From positions 1-17,456 of the forward strand of contig UQFU01000030.1 of the NCBI GenBank assembly GCA_900540425.1: a DNA stretch of 17,456 nt, written 5' to 3'. The translations under genes and the position numbers were made by a program. The stretch's first letter is position 1. Each line of letters opens with the position of its first letter. The stretch is from an uncultured Alphaproteobacteria bacterium (GTDB taxonomy: Bacteria; Pseudomonadota; Alphaproteobacteria; RF32; CAG-239). Below, one piece after another: positions 6,797-14,364 of this stretch. The notes beneath the pieces are model-generated. The model did no database searches. It saw nothing but the letters and a program-made list of their open reading frames with translations, and was not told the DNA's origin.

Positions 6797-7322
6797 AAAA
6801 ACTCCATTCAGCCTTGTTTGAGAATTAACGTTAAAATGCAACGCGCGCTGCCTGCATTGCGGTTCCAGCGCCGGGATCAAACGCCCTCATAATCTTGATT
6901 ATGACAAGATTTTGAAAACTCTTGATGAAATTTCCGGGCATAATTGCCGCTATATGACATTCATAGGTGGTGAATACTTTCTTTATCCAAAGTGGAAAGA
7001 CCTTTTAGCCGAGGCGGCAAAAAGAAAAATCACCACAAATATTATCTCTAACGGATGGATGGTCAATGAGGATGTTGTTGACTTTATGAAAACGGCAAAT
7101 TTTGATGGTTTGGGCATCAGCATAGATGGCGGAACGGCCCAAACTCATGATTATATACGTCAGGTGCCGGGCATGTTTGACCGGGCTTTCAGAGCGGTGG
7201 ACGCGGCTAACCGGAAACGATTAGCCATTGGGGCAATCTTTTTGAAACGCTGTTTAAATCCATTACAAACGGACATATGGACAAACAAGGACAATTCTTT
7301 TTATCGGACGGAATCTTGTTGA
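6783..7322 (+). pseudogene. Radical SAM (SPASM-maturase-like) gene, in-frame TGA and 3' truncation
   Basis: Read from a GTG at 6783, the frame gives P-I-S-K-K-T-P-F-S-L-V, then TGA (6819-6821), then E-L-T-L-K-C-N-A-R-C-L-H-C-G-S-S-A-G. The CxxxCxxC motif is the 4Fe-4S site of radical SAM enzymes, and the IGGE motif, ISNGW and SIDGG strands follow at the right spacing. Families with this motif carry a tryptophan before E-L-T, so the TGA most simply replaces a TGG. GGAG stands six bases before the GTG. Similarity stops near 7245 and the frame ends at 7322, about half the usual 350-400 residues. A TTG or later start (6912) would omit the cluster cysteines and could not give a working enzyme. The related enzymes modify peptides or other small substrates. 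TGA is a normal stop for other genes in this window. Confidence 0.75.
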
Positions 7323-7396
7323 AGTTTTCGGCTATTGACAAGTTAAACATAGCGGACAAATATAAGGGTATTCTCAGGTTAATCGCTTTGAATTGA
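7277..7396 (+). other. Short open frame after the radical SAM break
   Basis: In another frame, 39 codons from an ATG (also open upstream to about 7215) give a plausible protein end: M-D-K-Q-G-Q-F-F-L-S-D-G, ending I-A-L-N-stop. There is no ribosome-binding site. It could be the tail of a different gene joined to the radical SAM fragment. I cannot name a family. Confidence 0.2.
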
Positions 7397-7450
7397 GGCA
7401 GCCGTTGTTCTGTTTCGTTTCATTTTGATCAAAAGCTTAAGGAAAAAGAT

Positions 7451-7780
7451 ATGACTTTAGAATTGAAAAATGAACCAACATTAAAGGATTTTCAAGATTA
7501 TGTCTTGAAAATGAAAAAAGAACGGGGATTTAACACGACCGACAAATTTTATGAATGCTGTCTGCTGGCGGAGGAATGCGGCGAGGTGATTTCAGCCGTG
7601 CGTAAAAATTCAAAATCCGGAAGCATAGGTTCCGGTTCGGTTCCGGGAAACGTCGCGGAAGAATTGGCAGACGTGTTCATTTATATTTGTTCGCTCGCCA
7701 ATATGCACGGAATAGATTTGGAACAGGCTTTTCGAAAAAAAGAGGAAAAGAACAAACAACGCGTATGGAAGAGGTTATAA
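7451..7780 (+). CDS. MazG-like nucleotide pyrophosphohydrolase
   Basis: The 109-residue protein has the all-alpha NTP pyrophosphohydrolase signature: E41-E42-x-x-E45 on one helix and E71-x-x-D74 on the next. These residues hold the Mg2+ ions that hydrolyse an NTP to NMP and pyrophosphate. The length fits a single-domain MazG-like protein rather than the two-domain MazG. Such proteins act in the cytoplasm as house-cleaning enzymes on non-canonical or excess nucleotides. The insert S-G-S-I-G-S-G-S between the two metal helices is glycine-serine rich and probably a loop. AAGGAAAAAGAT before the ATG is a good ribosome-binding site. The gene stands alone between the decayed radical SAM region and an unknown gene. 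Specificity cannot be read from the sequence. Confidence 0.85.
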   Translation: MTLELKNEPTLKDFQDYVLKMKKERGFNTTDKFYECCLLAEECGEVISAVRKNSKSGSIGSGSVPGNVAEELADVFIYICSLANMHGIDLEQAFRKKEEKNKQRVWKRL

Positions 7781-7864
7781 AAACCTTACGCCCAAGAAAT
7801 AATAAATTTTAAATTAAGAATTAAATTTATAATATATGTTGTTTAATAGTATTAAGGAAATAAT

Positions 7865-8425
7865 ATGGTCAAAGTAAAAACAAGCATCTTTACCTGTAGT
7901 GAAAATATCCCTGAAGAACAGGAACTTAATGAGCTTAACGAGTTTATAAAAACAGTTAAACCTCTAATTGTCGGAAATGAGTTAAGAGAAATTCTGGTTT
8001 CCCAATATGCCGCCGGAACAAAAAAAGCAGAGCTGCCAATAATTTCCGTTAGTGATTACATACGAAAATATAAAAATCCTATTGCATGGGAAGGATTTAT
8101 TGTATTGGTCATCGGAGAAGAACAATTAGAAATTAATCTATGGGCACCGTGGCAGTATCGCTTAAGCTTAAATACGCTATGGGATAATGTCATCAAAAGG
8201 CAGCCTGATATGCATTCCATTCCAATCGGAGGCGGGGTATTTTCTAAAATGCTTTATGACATTTCAGAGGGATATGCCGATGATTTTATTGGAAAGAAAA
8301 TAAAAAATATTGCCATTAGGAGCGAAGAAGAGAATGTTTTCGGCAGTATTTCAATTGAATTGGAGAGTGGAAAAAGCATAAAAATTTATGAACATGACGA
8401 TGAAGAATTTATCGAAGCAGGATGA
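7865..8425 (+). CDS. Unrecognised soluble protein
   Basis: This 186-residue protein starts at an ATG with a clear AAGGA ribosome-binding site and ends with tandem TGA-TAA stops. It has no signal peptide or membrane segment. The N-terminal third is helical and acidic. The middle (about 75-110) has beta-type hydrophobic alternation with W-A-P-W-Q-Y-R. The C-terminal third reads like beta strands (I-K-N-I-A-I, then G-S-I-S-I-E-L-E-S-G-K) and finishes in a strongly acidic H-D-D-E-E tail. A TATAAT at about 7829-7834 could be a -10 element, without a convincing -35. I recognise no family; small immunity-type proteins have a similar look, but that is only a resemblance. Its composition lies between the AT-rich left genes and the right-hand genes. 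Confidence 0.65.
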   Translation: MVKVKTSIFTCSENIPEEQELNELNEFIKTVKPLIVGNELREILVSQYAAGTKKAELPIISVSDYIRKYKNPIAWEGFIVLVIGEEQLEINLWAPWQYRLSLNTLWDNVIKRQPDMHSIPIGGGVFSKMLYDISEGYADDFIGKKIKNIAIRSEEENVFGSISIELESGKSIKIYEHDDEEFIEAG

Positions 8426-8719
8426 TAAACCGATATTATACGTCAAAACCTTATTAAATTGAGCATTCGCTTCAGTAGACGAAAGCTAAACGGAAACTAA
8501 AAAACATCGGCATTGCAACTATATCCAAAGCAATTTCCCTGGCATAACGGCTGGACTGATGCCGCTAGTCCTTAACCTTATTCTTCTTATCGGCAAGCCT
8601 GACGGCAAAGAAAGCCGGTTTATGTCACCTTTTATTGTTTTTTTGTATCTGCCGCTTGAAATTTAAAATTATTGTTTTACAAATTAAAAATAACAATTTG
8701 ATGATATAAGAGGTTGATG

Positions 8720-9925
8720 ATGAGGAAAAGTTTGATTGCCCTGGCTTTCGGAACCCTTGGTTTGGGAATTGCCGAATTCGGAATGATGAGCATTTTGTCA
8801 GCAGCGGCGGCCGGTTTTAATATTTCAATCTCCAAGGCCGGACACTTTATCTCCGCCTATGCGCTGGGCGTGTGCATCGGAGCGCTGGCGCTGGTTTTTC
8901 TGGCAAGGGGAAAATCGCTTAAAACGCTGCTTATTTCGTTGATGGCATTGATGTGTATCGGAAATGCCATGGCTGTTTTTGCTCCCACTTATGAATTTAT
9001 GTTGTTGGCACGTTTTATATCCGGATTGCCGCATGGCGGCTTTTTCGGAGTAGCCGGAATTGTCGCCAAAAGGCTGGCGCCCAAGAACAAACAGGTTGAA
9101 GCCGTGGCAATCATGATTTCGGGAATGACTGTCGCCAATCTTATCGGCATCCCTATGGCCTCTTATCTGACCCACATTATGACTTGGCATATGTTGTTTG
9201 CCGTTGTGGTCATATGGGGAATTTTTACAATATATTCAATTTACAAATGGGTTCCGGCCATGGAACCGGCGGCAGGCGGAAATTTCTCAGAACAGACGGC
9301 TTTCTTGAAGAAGCCTCAGCCTTGGCTGCTGCTCGCGACTATTATGCTCGGAAACGGCGGATTGTTCTGCTGGTACAGTTATATCAATCCGATTATGGTT
9401 GAAATCGCCGGTTTTAAATTTTATGCCATGGCCGGCATTATGATGATTGCCGGCGGCGGCATGGTTCTCGGCAATATGGTTAGCGGGAAACTGTCTAATA
9501 CGTTTTCGCCGGTTTATCTGACTGCCGGAATGATTGGCATAATGTTCGTTTCATCTCTGCTGATGATTTTTCTGGCGCCTTATCCCTACGCTGCCCTGGC
9601 GTTGATGTTTGCCGGCGTTTTCGGATTGTTCGGCGTTTCCGGCCCCGAACAGGATCTGATTATTGACAATTCGGAAGGCGGGGAAATCCTCGGCGCTTCA
9701 AGCGCACAAGTCGCTTTCAATCTGGGCAACGCCCTGGGCGCTTATTTCGGCGGACTGCCCATGACTTTTGGATACTCGGTCGAATATTCCGGCGTTCCCG
9801 GAATTTTGCTGACCGGGTTGGGACTGGTGACCATTTATTATTTTCACAAGCTTTATCATCCGAAGGAAAATATCCCGGCGTCTCACTCTAAGGCAAGCGT
9901 TTCAACCGAGACGAAGCCGCAATAA
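8720..9925 (+). CDS. MFS transporter, AraJ-like (DHA1 drug/sugar efflux)
   Basis: The 401-residue protein has about twelve hydrophobic segments and no signal peptide, as usual for a 12-helix major facilitator. The N-terminal stretch resembles E. coli AraJ closely in style: L-G-I-A-E-F-G-M-M in helix 1, A-G-H-F-I-S-A-Y-A-L-G-V in helix 2, then G-L-P-H-G-G-F-F-G-V. The segment S-G-M-T-V-A-N-L-I-G-I-P in helix 5 matches the motif C region of drug:H+ antiporters. The likely role is proton-driven efflux of a small molecule through the inner membrane; the substrate is unknown. Three starts (TTG 8714, ATG 8717, ATG 8720) are stacked. ATG 8720 is chosen because AGAGG stands six bases before it. This is the first clearly higher-GC gene after the transition region. 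lysS follows in the same direction but has its own promoter. Confidence 0.88.
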   Translation: MRKSLIALAFGTLGLGIAEFGMMSILSAAAAGFNISISKAGHFISAYALGVCIGALALVFLARGKSLKTLLISLMALMCIGNAMAVFAPTYEFMLLARFISGLPHGGFFGVAGIVAKRLAPKNKQVEAVAIMISGMTVANLIGIPMASYLTHIMTWHMLFAVVVIWGIFTIYSIYKWVPAMEPAAGGNFSEQTAFLKKPQPWLLLATIMLGNGGLFCWYSYINPIMVEIAGFKFYAMAGIMMIAGGGMVLGNMVSGKLSNTFSPVYLTAGMIGIMFVSSLLMIFLAPYPYAALALMFAGVFGLFGVSGPEQDLIIDNSEGGEILGASSAQVAFNLGNALGAYFGGLPMTFGYSVEYSGVPGILLTGLGLVTIYYFHKLYHPKENIPASHSKASVSTETKPQ

Positions 9926-9930
9926 AAAGG

Positions 9931-9958
9931 TTGATTTTCTGACAAATAAGTATATTAT
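9931..9958 (+). promoter_or_regulatory. Probable sigma-70-type promoter of lysS
   Basis: TTGATT at 9931-9936 and TATTAT at 9953-9958 are separated by 16 bases and lie 50 bases before the lysS start. The same 16-base spacing recurs in the other two promoters proposed in this window. Confidence 0.5.
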
Positions 9959-10007
9959 TTCAGCCAAAATCACAGATGATATTGAACTTTAACGAAAGCA
10001 GAGGATT

Positions 10008-11480
10008 ATGAGCGAAGAAATTAGCATCCACAGACAGGGAAGATTAAATAAATTAAACACTTTGCAGGAAATGGGATACAACCCCTACCCTTACAAATTT
10101 GAGCCCAATGCTTTTGCGGCCGATTTGCAGGAAAAGTATAAAGACCTGCCCAACGGCGAGCACACCGAAGACCGTGTGGTTATTGCCGGGCGGGCAATGG
10201 CGGTTCGCAATGACGGCATGTTTATTGACCTCAAAGACCAGACCGGAAGCATTCAGGTCTTCTGCCACAAGTGCAATCTGGACGAAGCTAATCTCAAAAT
10301 TCTCAAATGTCTGGATTTGGGCGACATGATCGGCATTCACGGTTTTATCCGCCGTACGCCGCGCGGAGAGCTTTCGGTCGCCGCCGAGAAATTTGACATT
10401 ATCGCCAAATCCCTTGAGCCGCTGCCGGAAAAGTTTCATGGCCTGACAGATATGGACACGCGTTACCGTCAGCGTTATGTTGACTTTATAATCAACGACG
10501 AGGCCAGAAAAGTCTTCTTGACCCGTTGCCAGATTATTGCCGCAATCAGAGAGTTTTTCTCCGCGCATAACTTTTTGGAAGTGGAAACCCCAATTTTGCA
10601 CCCGATTATGGGCGGGGCGTCGGCCAAACCGTTTGTTACTCACTACAACGCTTTGGACAGCGACTTCTATTTGCGCGTTGCTCCCGAACTTTATTTGAAA
10701 AAACTGATTGTTTCCGGATTTGACCGGGTATTTGAAATCGGACGGAACTTTCGCAATGAAGGCATTGACAAAAACCACAATCCGGAGTTTACGGCGCTGG
10801 AAGCTTATATGGCCTACGGCGACTACAATGACATGGCCGAGATTATTTCGCAGCTGGTCCGTTTTGTGGCGCAGAAAGTTTTCGGCAAAGAGCAATTTGA
10901 GATTGACGGCAATGTGATTGACGTTTCCAAGCCGTTCCCGAAAGTTTCGATGATTGATCTCATCAAGCAGACCTGCGGCATTGATTTTCTGGAAGCGCAG
11001 ACCGTGGAAGAAGCCCGCGAAATGGCTAAGTCCGTCGGTGTTGACGCTTCAGACTGTCCTTGCTGGGGGAAAGTCGTTACCGAGGTATTTGACGAGAAAG
11101 TCGAACATACGCTGATTTCGCCGATTCATGTGATGGATATGCCGAGAGACGTGTCGCCGCTGGCCAAAACGCATCGCAGCAATCCGCGCCTGGTGGAACA
11201 TTTTGACACTTATATGGCAGGGCTGGAAATCTGCTGCGCTTATTCAGAATTATCCAATCCGCTGGAGCAGCGCGAACGCTTTATGGAACAAGTCAAAGCC
11301 CGTGAAAACGGCGATGATGAGGCTCAGATGCTTGATGAAAGTTTTCTGGACGCGTTGGATCACGGTTTTGTTCCGACAACCGGAATGGGCATGGGAATGG
11401 ATCGGCTGGTTAAAATTCTGACCAACTCGGCAACTCTGCGCGATGTAATTGCCTTCCCGACCCTTAAAACAAAAAAATAA
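10008..11480 (+). CDS. lysS: Lysyl-tRNA synthetase, class II
   Basis: The 490-residue protein charges tRNA-Lys with lysine using ATP in the cytoplasm. An N-terminal OB-fold anticodon-binding domain (about 55-150) is followed by the class II catalytic domain. Motif 1 lies around 190-210 (F-L-E-V-E-T-P, then G-G-A-S-A-K-P-F). Motif 2 is at 248-262 (F-R-N-E-G through H-N-P-E-F). Motif 3 is at 459-466 (G-M-G-M-G-M-D-R). The V-A-P-E-L-Y-L-K-K-L segment before motif 2 is typical of bacterial LysRS. The length is close to the usual 500 residues. AGAGG precedes the ATG. The gene has its own promoter and ends in a terminator shared with the convergent ybaK-type gene. Many alphaproteobacteria use an unrelated class I enzyme for this job, so the class II form bears on the taxonomy. 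The long minus-strand frame inside it (10053-10895) is a shadow. Confidence 0.97.
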   Translation: MSEEISIHRQGRLNKLNTLQEMGYNPYPYKFEPNAFAADLQEKYKDLPNGEHTEDRVVIAGRAMAVRNDGMFIDLKDQTGSIQVFCHKCNLDEANLKILKCLDLGDMIGIHGFIRRTPRGELSVAAEKFDIIAKSLEPLPEKFHGLTDMDTRYRQRYVDFIINDEARKVFLTRCQIIAAIREFFSAHNFLEVETPILHPIMGGASAKPFVTHYNALDSDFYLRVAPELYLKKLIVSGFDRVFEIGRNFRNEGIDKNHNPEFTALEAYMAYGDYNDMAEIISQLVRFVAQKVFGKEQFEIDGNVIDVSKPFPKVSMIDLIKQTCGIDFLEAQTVEEAREMAKSVGVDASDCPCWGKVVTEVFDEKVEHTLISPIHVMDMPRDVSPLAKTHRSNPRLVEHFDTYMAGLEICCAYSELSNPLEQRERFMEQVKARENGDDEAQMLDESFLDALDHGFVPTTGMGMGMDRLVKILTNSATLRDVIAFPTLKTKK

Positions 11481-11490
11481 ACCTAACTAC

Positions 11491-11529
11491 AAAAAAAACG
11501 CCGCTACTTAATTGTATCGGCGTTTTTTT
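11491..11529. terminator. Bidirectional terminator between lysS and ybaK
   Basis: An A-run and the arm ACGCCG pair with CGGCGT and a T-run around a 14-base loop. The A/T tracts on both sides let the hairpin terminate lysS on the + strand and the deacylase gene on the minus strand. Confidence 0.8.
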
Positions 11530-11547
11530 AATTGTTTCAAGCAACTT

Positions 11548-12018
11548 CTACATACAAATTTCGGCCAGGCTAAACTTGACCACGCGAGATAAATCCGTCA
11601 GTGAGGTTTCTACCTGATAACCGATTTTGCCGGCGCTGAAAATAATGGCGTCAAAATTCTGTGCCGAAGCGTCAATAACGGTGGGAAAAACTTTTTTCAT
11701 CCCAATCGGCGAACAACCGCCGTGAACATAACCGGTCAACGGCAAAAGTTCTTTGGACTTGAGCATGTCGACAGCCTTTTCTCCCACCGCAGCTGCCGCT
11801 TTTTTCAAATCAAGCTCTTTGTCTACCGGAAGCATAAAAACATAGTATTTGTGCGACTTGCTCACAGTTACCAGCGTTTTGAACACCTGGTCGGGATTTT
11901 CTCCCAATGCGGCAGCGACCTCCGTTCCGCTGACCGCCCCGGTTCCGGCATAGCAATAACTGCGATATGCCGCCTTATGCTGCTCTAAAATCCGCATAAC
12001 ATTGGTCTTGACTTCCAT
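11548..12018 (-). CDS. ybaK: Cys-tRNA(Pro) deacylase, YbaK/EbsC family
   Basis: The 156-residue protein is a single-domain editing enzyme of the YbaK family, which hydrolyses cysteine wrongly attached to tRNA-Pro by prolyl-tRNA synthetase. The visible signatures are K47 in Q-V-F-K-T-L, the position of the conserved catalytic lysine, and T-G-Y-V-H-G-G-C-S-P-I-G-M-K-K, the family fingerprint. It acts free in the cytoplasm or with prolyl-tRNA synthetase. The frame extends to a TTG at 12039, but GGAGG stands six bases before the ATG at 12018, so that start is chosen. The gene is convergent with lysS and shares its terminator. The related aminoacyl-tRNA editing domains (ProX, INS of ProRS) are the main alternatives; the fingerprint favours YbaK. 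Confidence 0.9.
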   Translation of the reverse strand: MEVKTNVMRILEQHKAAYRSYCYAGTGAVSGTEVAAALGENPDQVFKTLVTVSKSHKYYVFMLPVDKELDLKKAAAAVGEKAVDMLKSKELLPLTGYVHGGCSPIGMKKVFPTVIDASAQNFDAIIFSAGKIGYQVETSLTDLSRVVKFSLAEICM

Positions 12019-12151
12019 GATTTCCTCCGCGGGAAACAATACTGCGAAAGCCGAAAAAAGACAAGGATAAAACTAACAATTTATCCATAAACCAAAGCAG
12101 ACGGTTAATTGTCGGTTTTTGTAATTATATTTATCTTAAAGGAGACAGGAT

Positions 12152-12370
12152 ATGGCAAAAAGAGAAGACATCAGGCTAAAAGACGAAGAGCGGCAGCCGT
12201 GTGAGATTTGGAGCCGGGTGATGGGTTATTACCGGCCGTTATCTTTGTTTAATGACGGAAAGAAAGGCGAATTTTATGATCGGCTTAACTTTGCCGAAGA
12301 AAAGGCTTGCTGCCCCCAAAAAGGGCAGTCCAAAGACTGCCCAGAAAGTTCCGCGTCTCAACGGGAATAG
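12152..12370 (+). CDS. Small NrdD-C-terminus-like protein (glycyl-radical-site peptide)
   Basis: This 72-residue protein matches the extreme C-terminus of anaerobic ribonucleoside-triphosphate reductase NrdD. C17-E-I-W-S-R22-V-M-G25-Y-Y-R-P then F33-N-D-G-K-K-G-E-F corresponds to the R-V-C-G-Y glycyl-radical loop and the F-N-A-G-K-Q-x-E end of E. coli NrdD. G25 aligns with the radical glycine. The catalytic barrel is absent. Similar stand-alone genes are annotated as NrdD in many proteobacteria, and I know of no defined function. A role as a spare radical part, as GrcA serves pyruvate formate-lyase, is an inference. A strong AAAGGAGACAGG ribosome-binding site supports expression. The last 20 or so codons run through the terminator hairpin of the convergent gene, and the stop overlaps that gene's end by 13 bases. 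Confidence 0.8.
   Translation: MAKREDIRLKDEERQPCEIWSRVMGYYRPLSLFNDGKKGEFYDRLNFAEEKACCPQKGQSKDCPESSASQRE
12318..12342 (-). terminator. Terminator of the 634-residue-protein gene
   Basis: A perfect 8 bp stem pairs 12323-12330 with 12335-12342 around a TTTG loop (minus-strand reading) and is followed by a five-T run. It lies 15 bases past the minus-strand stop and inside the coding end of the small + strand gene. Confidence 0.85.
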
Positions 12371-14262
12371 CCGCCCCGTCCCCGACGCATAGCATTATTA
12401 TAATTTTTTGGCGTAACCGATCCAAGATATTTGGGGTTACCCAAGCTTTCAATATAAATATCGCCGCCGCCTTTCGCTTTGAGGGTATAAGCCTTATCAC
12501 GCATGGTTTCCATTGTCTGCCGAACCAGGTCTTTAACAAAATCGGCGTCTTTTTCTTCACGGTTAGGATTAGAAAACTGAGTTTGGAAAATCTGCTCAGC
12601 TTTGCCTTCCTGTTCTTTAATCATACATTTATAAATGGTTACCAAATGTTTGGGGTCCAAATCCATTAACTTGGTCTGATCATCGGGCGACAAACCGGTT
12701 TTCTCCAAAAATTCCTGGCGTTCTTCCGGCAGATTTAAAATATTGGCATCAAGAAATTCTTTTACCGTACTGGTACAATGTTGGTCATAAGATTCAAAAA
12801 ATTCACTAAAAGCATTGGCTGCACCAATAATTTTAACAGCATCGGTTCGTCCGGTACTCGGGTCAACTTGACGTGTAATATGATGCAAGTGATCAGAAAT
12901 ACTGTCTTTAATGCCGTCATAAGCCTGATGAAACTGTCCATAGCGGTAGTCTTTCGGAGAAGAAGCCACTTCGCCTTCCAAAGAAACAATCAAATCTCTC
13001 AAACGGTTATCTTCAGAGTTAAAATCAATGTTCTGTTCCTTCAGCTGACGACGCAGACGTTCGGCCATCCTTTCTTTATAAATCAGCAAATCCTTTTTGG
13101 AAAGAGAACCGGAAGCAATATCAATCATTTTTTTAGCATGGTGTTCGTTAAGGTTGAAGCCCTCGGGAATAACCCCGTTGCGGGCGCAAGCTTCACGAAA
13201 CCGGCCTTTATCGGCATCCAACATCGGCTGCTCAAACATAATATGCGTATATCCCTGCGCTTTCATCATACCGACAATTTCATCGGCATAGGGCTGGTCA
13301 ATCGGCACATTGTTCGGCGTTCCATAAGTAAAAGACAAATTCTCATCTTTATCGACCTTAAAGCGGATTTCAATTTCGTAAGTATTGCTGACCGAACCGT
13401 CTTTTTGCGGGCGGCCGTCTTTTTTGTAGGCATTCGGATCTTTATAAAGACGGTAAACAGTTTCGCCGCTGACCCAAGACTTGGAGCGGAAGAAAGTCTC
13501 CCCGGAAGTTTTGCCTAAACGTTTCATGAACGTCTGCATATGTTTATCAAGCTTTTTTTCGCTCGGGGATTTTCCCGATTTGTCAGTTGCGGCGGCTTTT
13601 TCGGCTGCCCGTTGGCGGCGCTGCTCAAAAATGAAGTCCGGACGTTCGTCTTCAGGCAAATGAGAAGCCGCTTCCGATATTTGCTCATCAGACAGATGCT
13701 CTTCATTCAACTCATTATCAACGGCATCGGCCACAACATCGTCGTTTTCGCCCCGCCCCAAGCGTACTTCTTGCTCAAAAGCTGCCGAAGCCTGCTCAAA
13801 TTCATGGCGAAAATGTTCATCTACATTATCAGGAAACTGAATATTCAGGCTGTTCATCCAGCAAAAACGCGCCAGACTCTGATACTGTTCATGGGAGATG
13901 CCCTGCAAAGAATTAAGAATAAGGTGCCCTTCCGATATGGCAACATCCAAACCGCTGCCATAAACATTGCGAAACATGGCAACAAAATGTTCGTTTCCTT
14001 GGTCGTCTTCTTTAATGCCGACATGAACGGCAGTATCTTTTTCCATACGGTCTATAATGCTGAATGTCTGGGCAAAGTCTTCCGGCGAATTTGCAAAAGC
14101 GCGTTCATAAACATCTTTTCTTTCGGCAGCATGCTCATAATCGCCGTCAGACAGTATCTCTCCGGCCTGCTTGACCGTATAGTTCGCATTATCATAAGCA
14201 CCGCTGTATTCATCTGCATCACGGTGCGTTGCATAATTAAACCCAAATATCGCCTTTGCCAT
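12358..14262 (-). CDS. Large uncharacterised protein, possible polyvalent-type domain
   Basis: The 634-residue protein is soluble and charge-rich, with no signal peptide or membrane segment. An N-terminal region (1-160) is followed by an acidic, E/D-rich linker (about 165-240). A compact basic and beta-containing region (240-320) comes next. A segment at 325-372 (Y-A-D-E-I-V-G-M-M-K-A-Q-G-Y, then F-R-E-A-C-A-R-N-G-V-I-P-E-G) resembles the LPD7-type polyvalent domain seen in relaxase-associated and phage-borne proteins. The C-terminal half is helical and ends in a glycine-arginine tail (R-R-G-R-G-G-Y-S-R), as in some nucleic-acid-binding proteins. The domain comparison is only by eye and weak. 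The ATG has AGGA nine bases upstream. The gene ends in TGA and a strong terminator. It follows the 120-residue gene, but a terminator separates the two. The function is unknown. Confidence 0.8.
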   Translation of the reverse strand: MAKAIFGFNYATHRDADEYSGAYDNANYTVKQAGEILSDGDYEHAAERKDVYERAFANSPEDFAQTFSIIDRMEKDTAVHVGIKEDDQGNEHFVAMFRNVYGSGLDVAISEGHLILNSLQGISHEQYQSLARFCWMNSLNIQFPDNVDEHFRHEFEQASAAFEQEVRLGRGENDDVVADAVDNELNEEHLSDEQISEAASHLPEDERPDFIFEQRRQRAAEKAAATDKSGKSPSEKKLDKHMQTFMKRLGKTSGETFFRSKSWVSGETVYRLYKDPNAYKKDGRPQKDGSVSNTYEIEIRFKVDKDENLSFTYGTPNNVPIDQPYADEIVGMMKAQGYTHIMFEQPMLDADKGRFREACARNGVIPEGFNLNEHHAKKMIDIASGSLSKKDLLIYKERMAERLRRQLKEQNIDFNSEDNRLRDLIVSLEGEVASSPKDYRYGQFHQAYDGIKDSISDHLHHITRQVDPSTGRTDAVKIIGAANAFSEFFESYDQHCTSTVKEFLDANILNLPEERQEFLEKTGLSPDDQTKLMDLDPKHLVTIYKCMIKEQEGKAEQIFQTQFSNPNREEKDADFVKDLVRQTMETMRDKAYTLKAKGGGDIYIESLGNPKYLGSVTPKNYNNAMRRGRGGYSR

Positions 14263-14311
14263 AATACCATTCCTATTTGTTTTAACTTATGGCATTATCA
14301 TAGCATATTTT

Positions 14312-14345
14312 AAAATAAAAACAACCCGTTTTTTGACAAAACGGG
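14312..14345 (-). terminator. Terminator of the 120-residue-protein gene
   Basis: A perfect 8 bp stem pairs 14325-14332 with 14338-14345 around a five-base loop, and T-rich sequence follows on the minus strand. It starts 19 bases after the stop of the upstream gene and lies before the start of the 634-residue gene. Confidence 0.75.
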
Positions 14346-14364
14346 CTATTTTTTCGATAAATAT

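Noticed and set aside
6819..6821. Recoded TGA (tryptophan or selenocysteine)
   Set aside because: Several genes in the window end at TGA, tryptophans elsewhere use TGG, and no insertion hairpin is evident after the codon.
8426..8713. Possible gene, RNA or operator in this gap (ATTGTT/AACAAT inverted pair at 8671-8697)
   Set aside because: All frames are broken by stops, and the inverted pair is short, AT-rich and likely to occur by chance here.
10053..10895. 280-codon minus-strand frame
   Set aside because: It is antisense to lysS, whose class II motifs are complete; the frame is a shadow.
12778..14313. Long + strand frames (12778-13518, 13540-14313)
   Set aside because: They are antisense to the 634-residue gene, which has the better start, composition and terminator.
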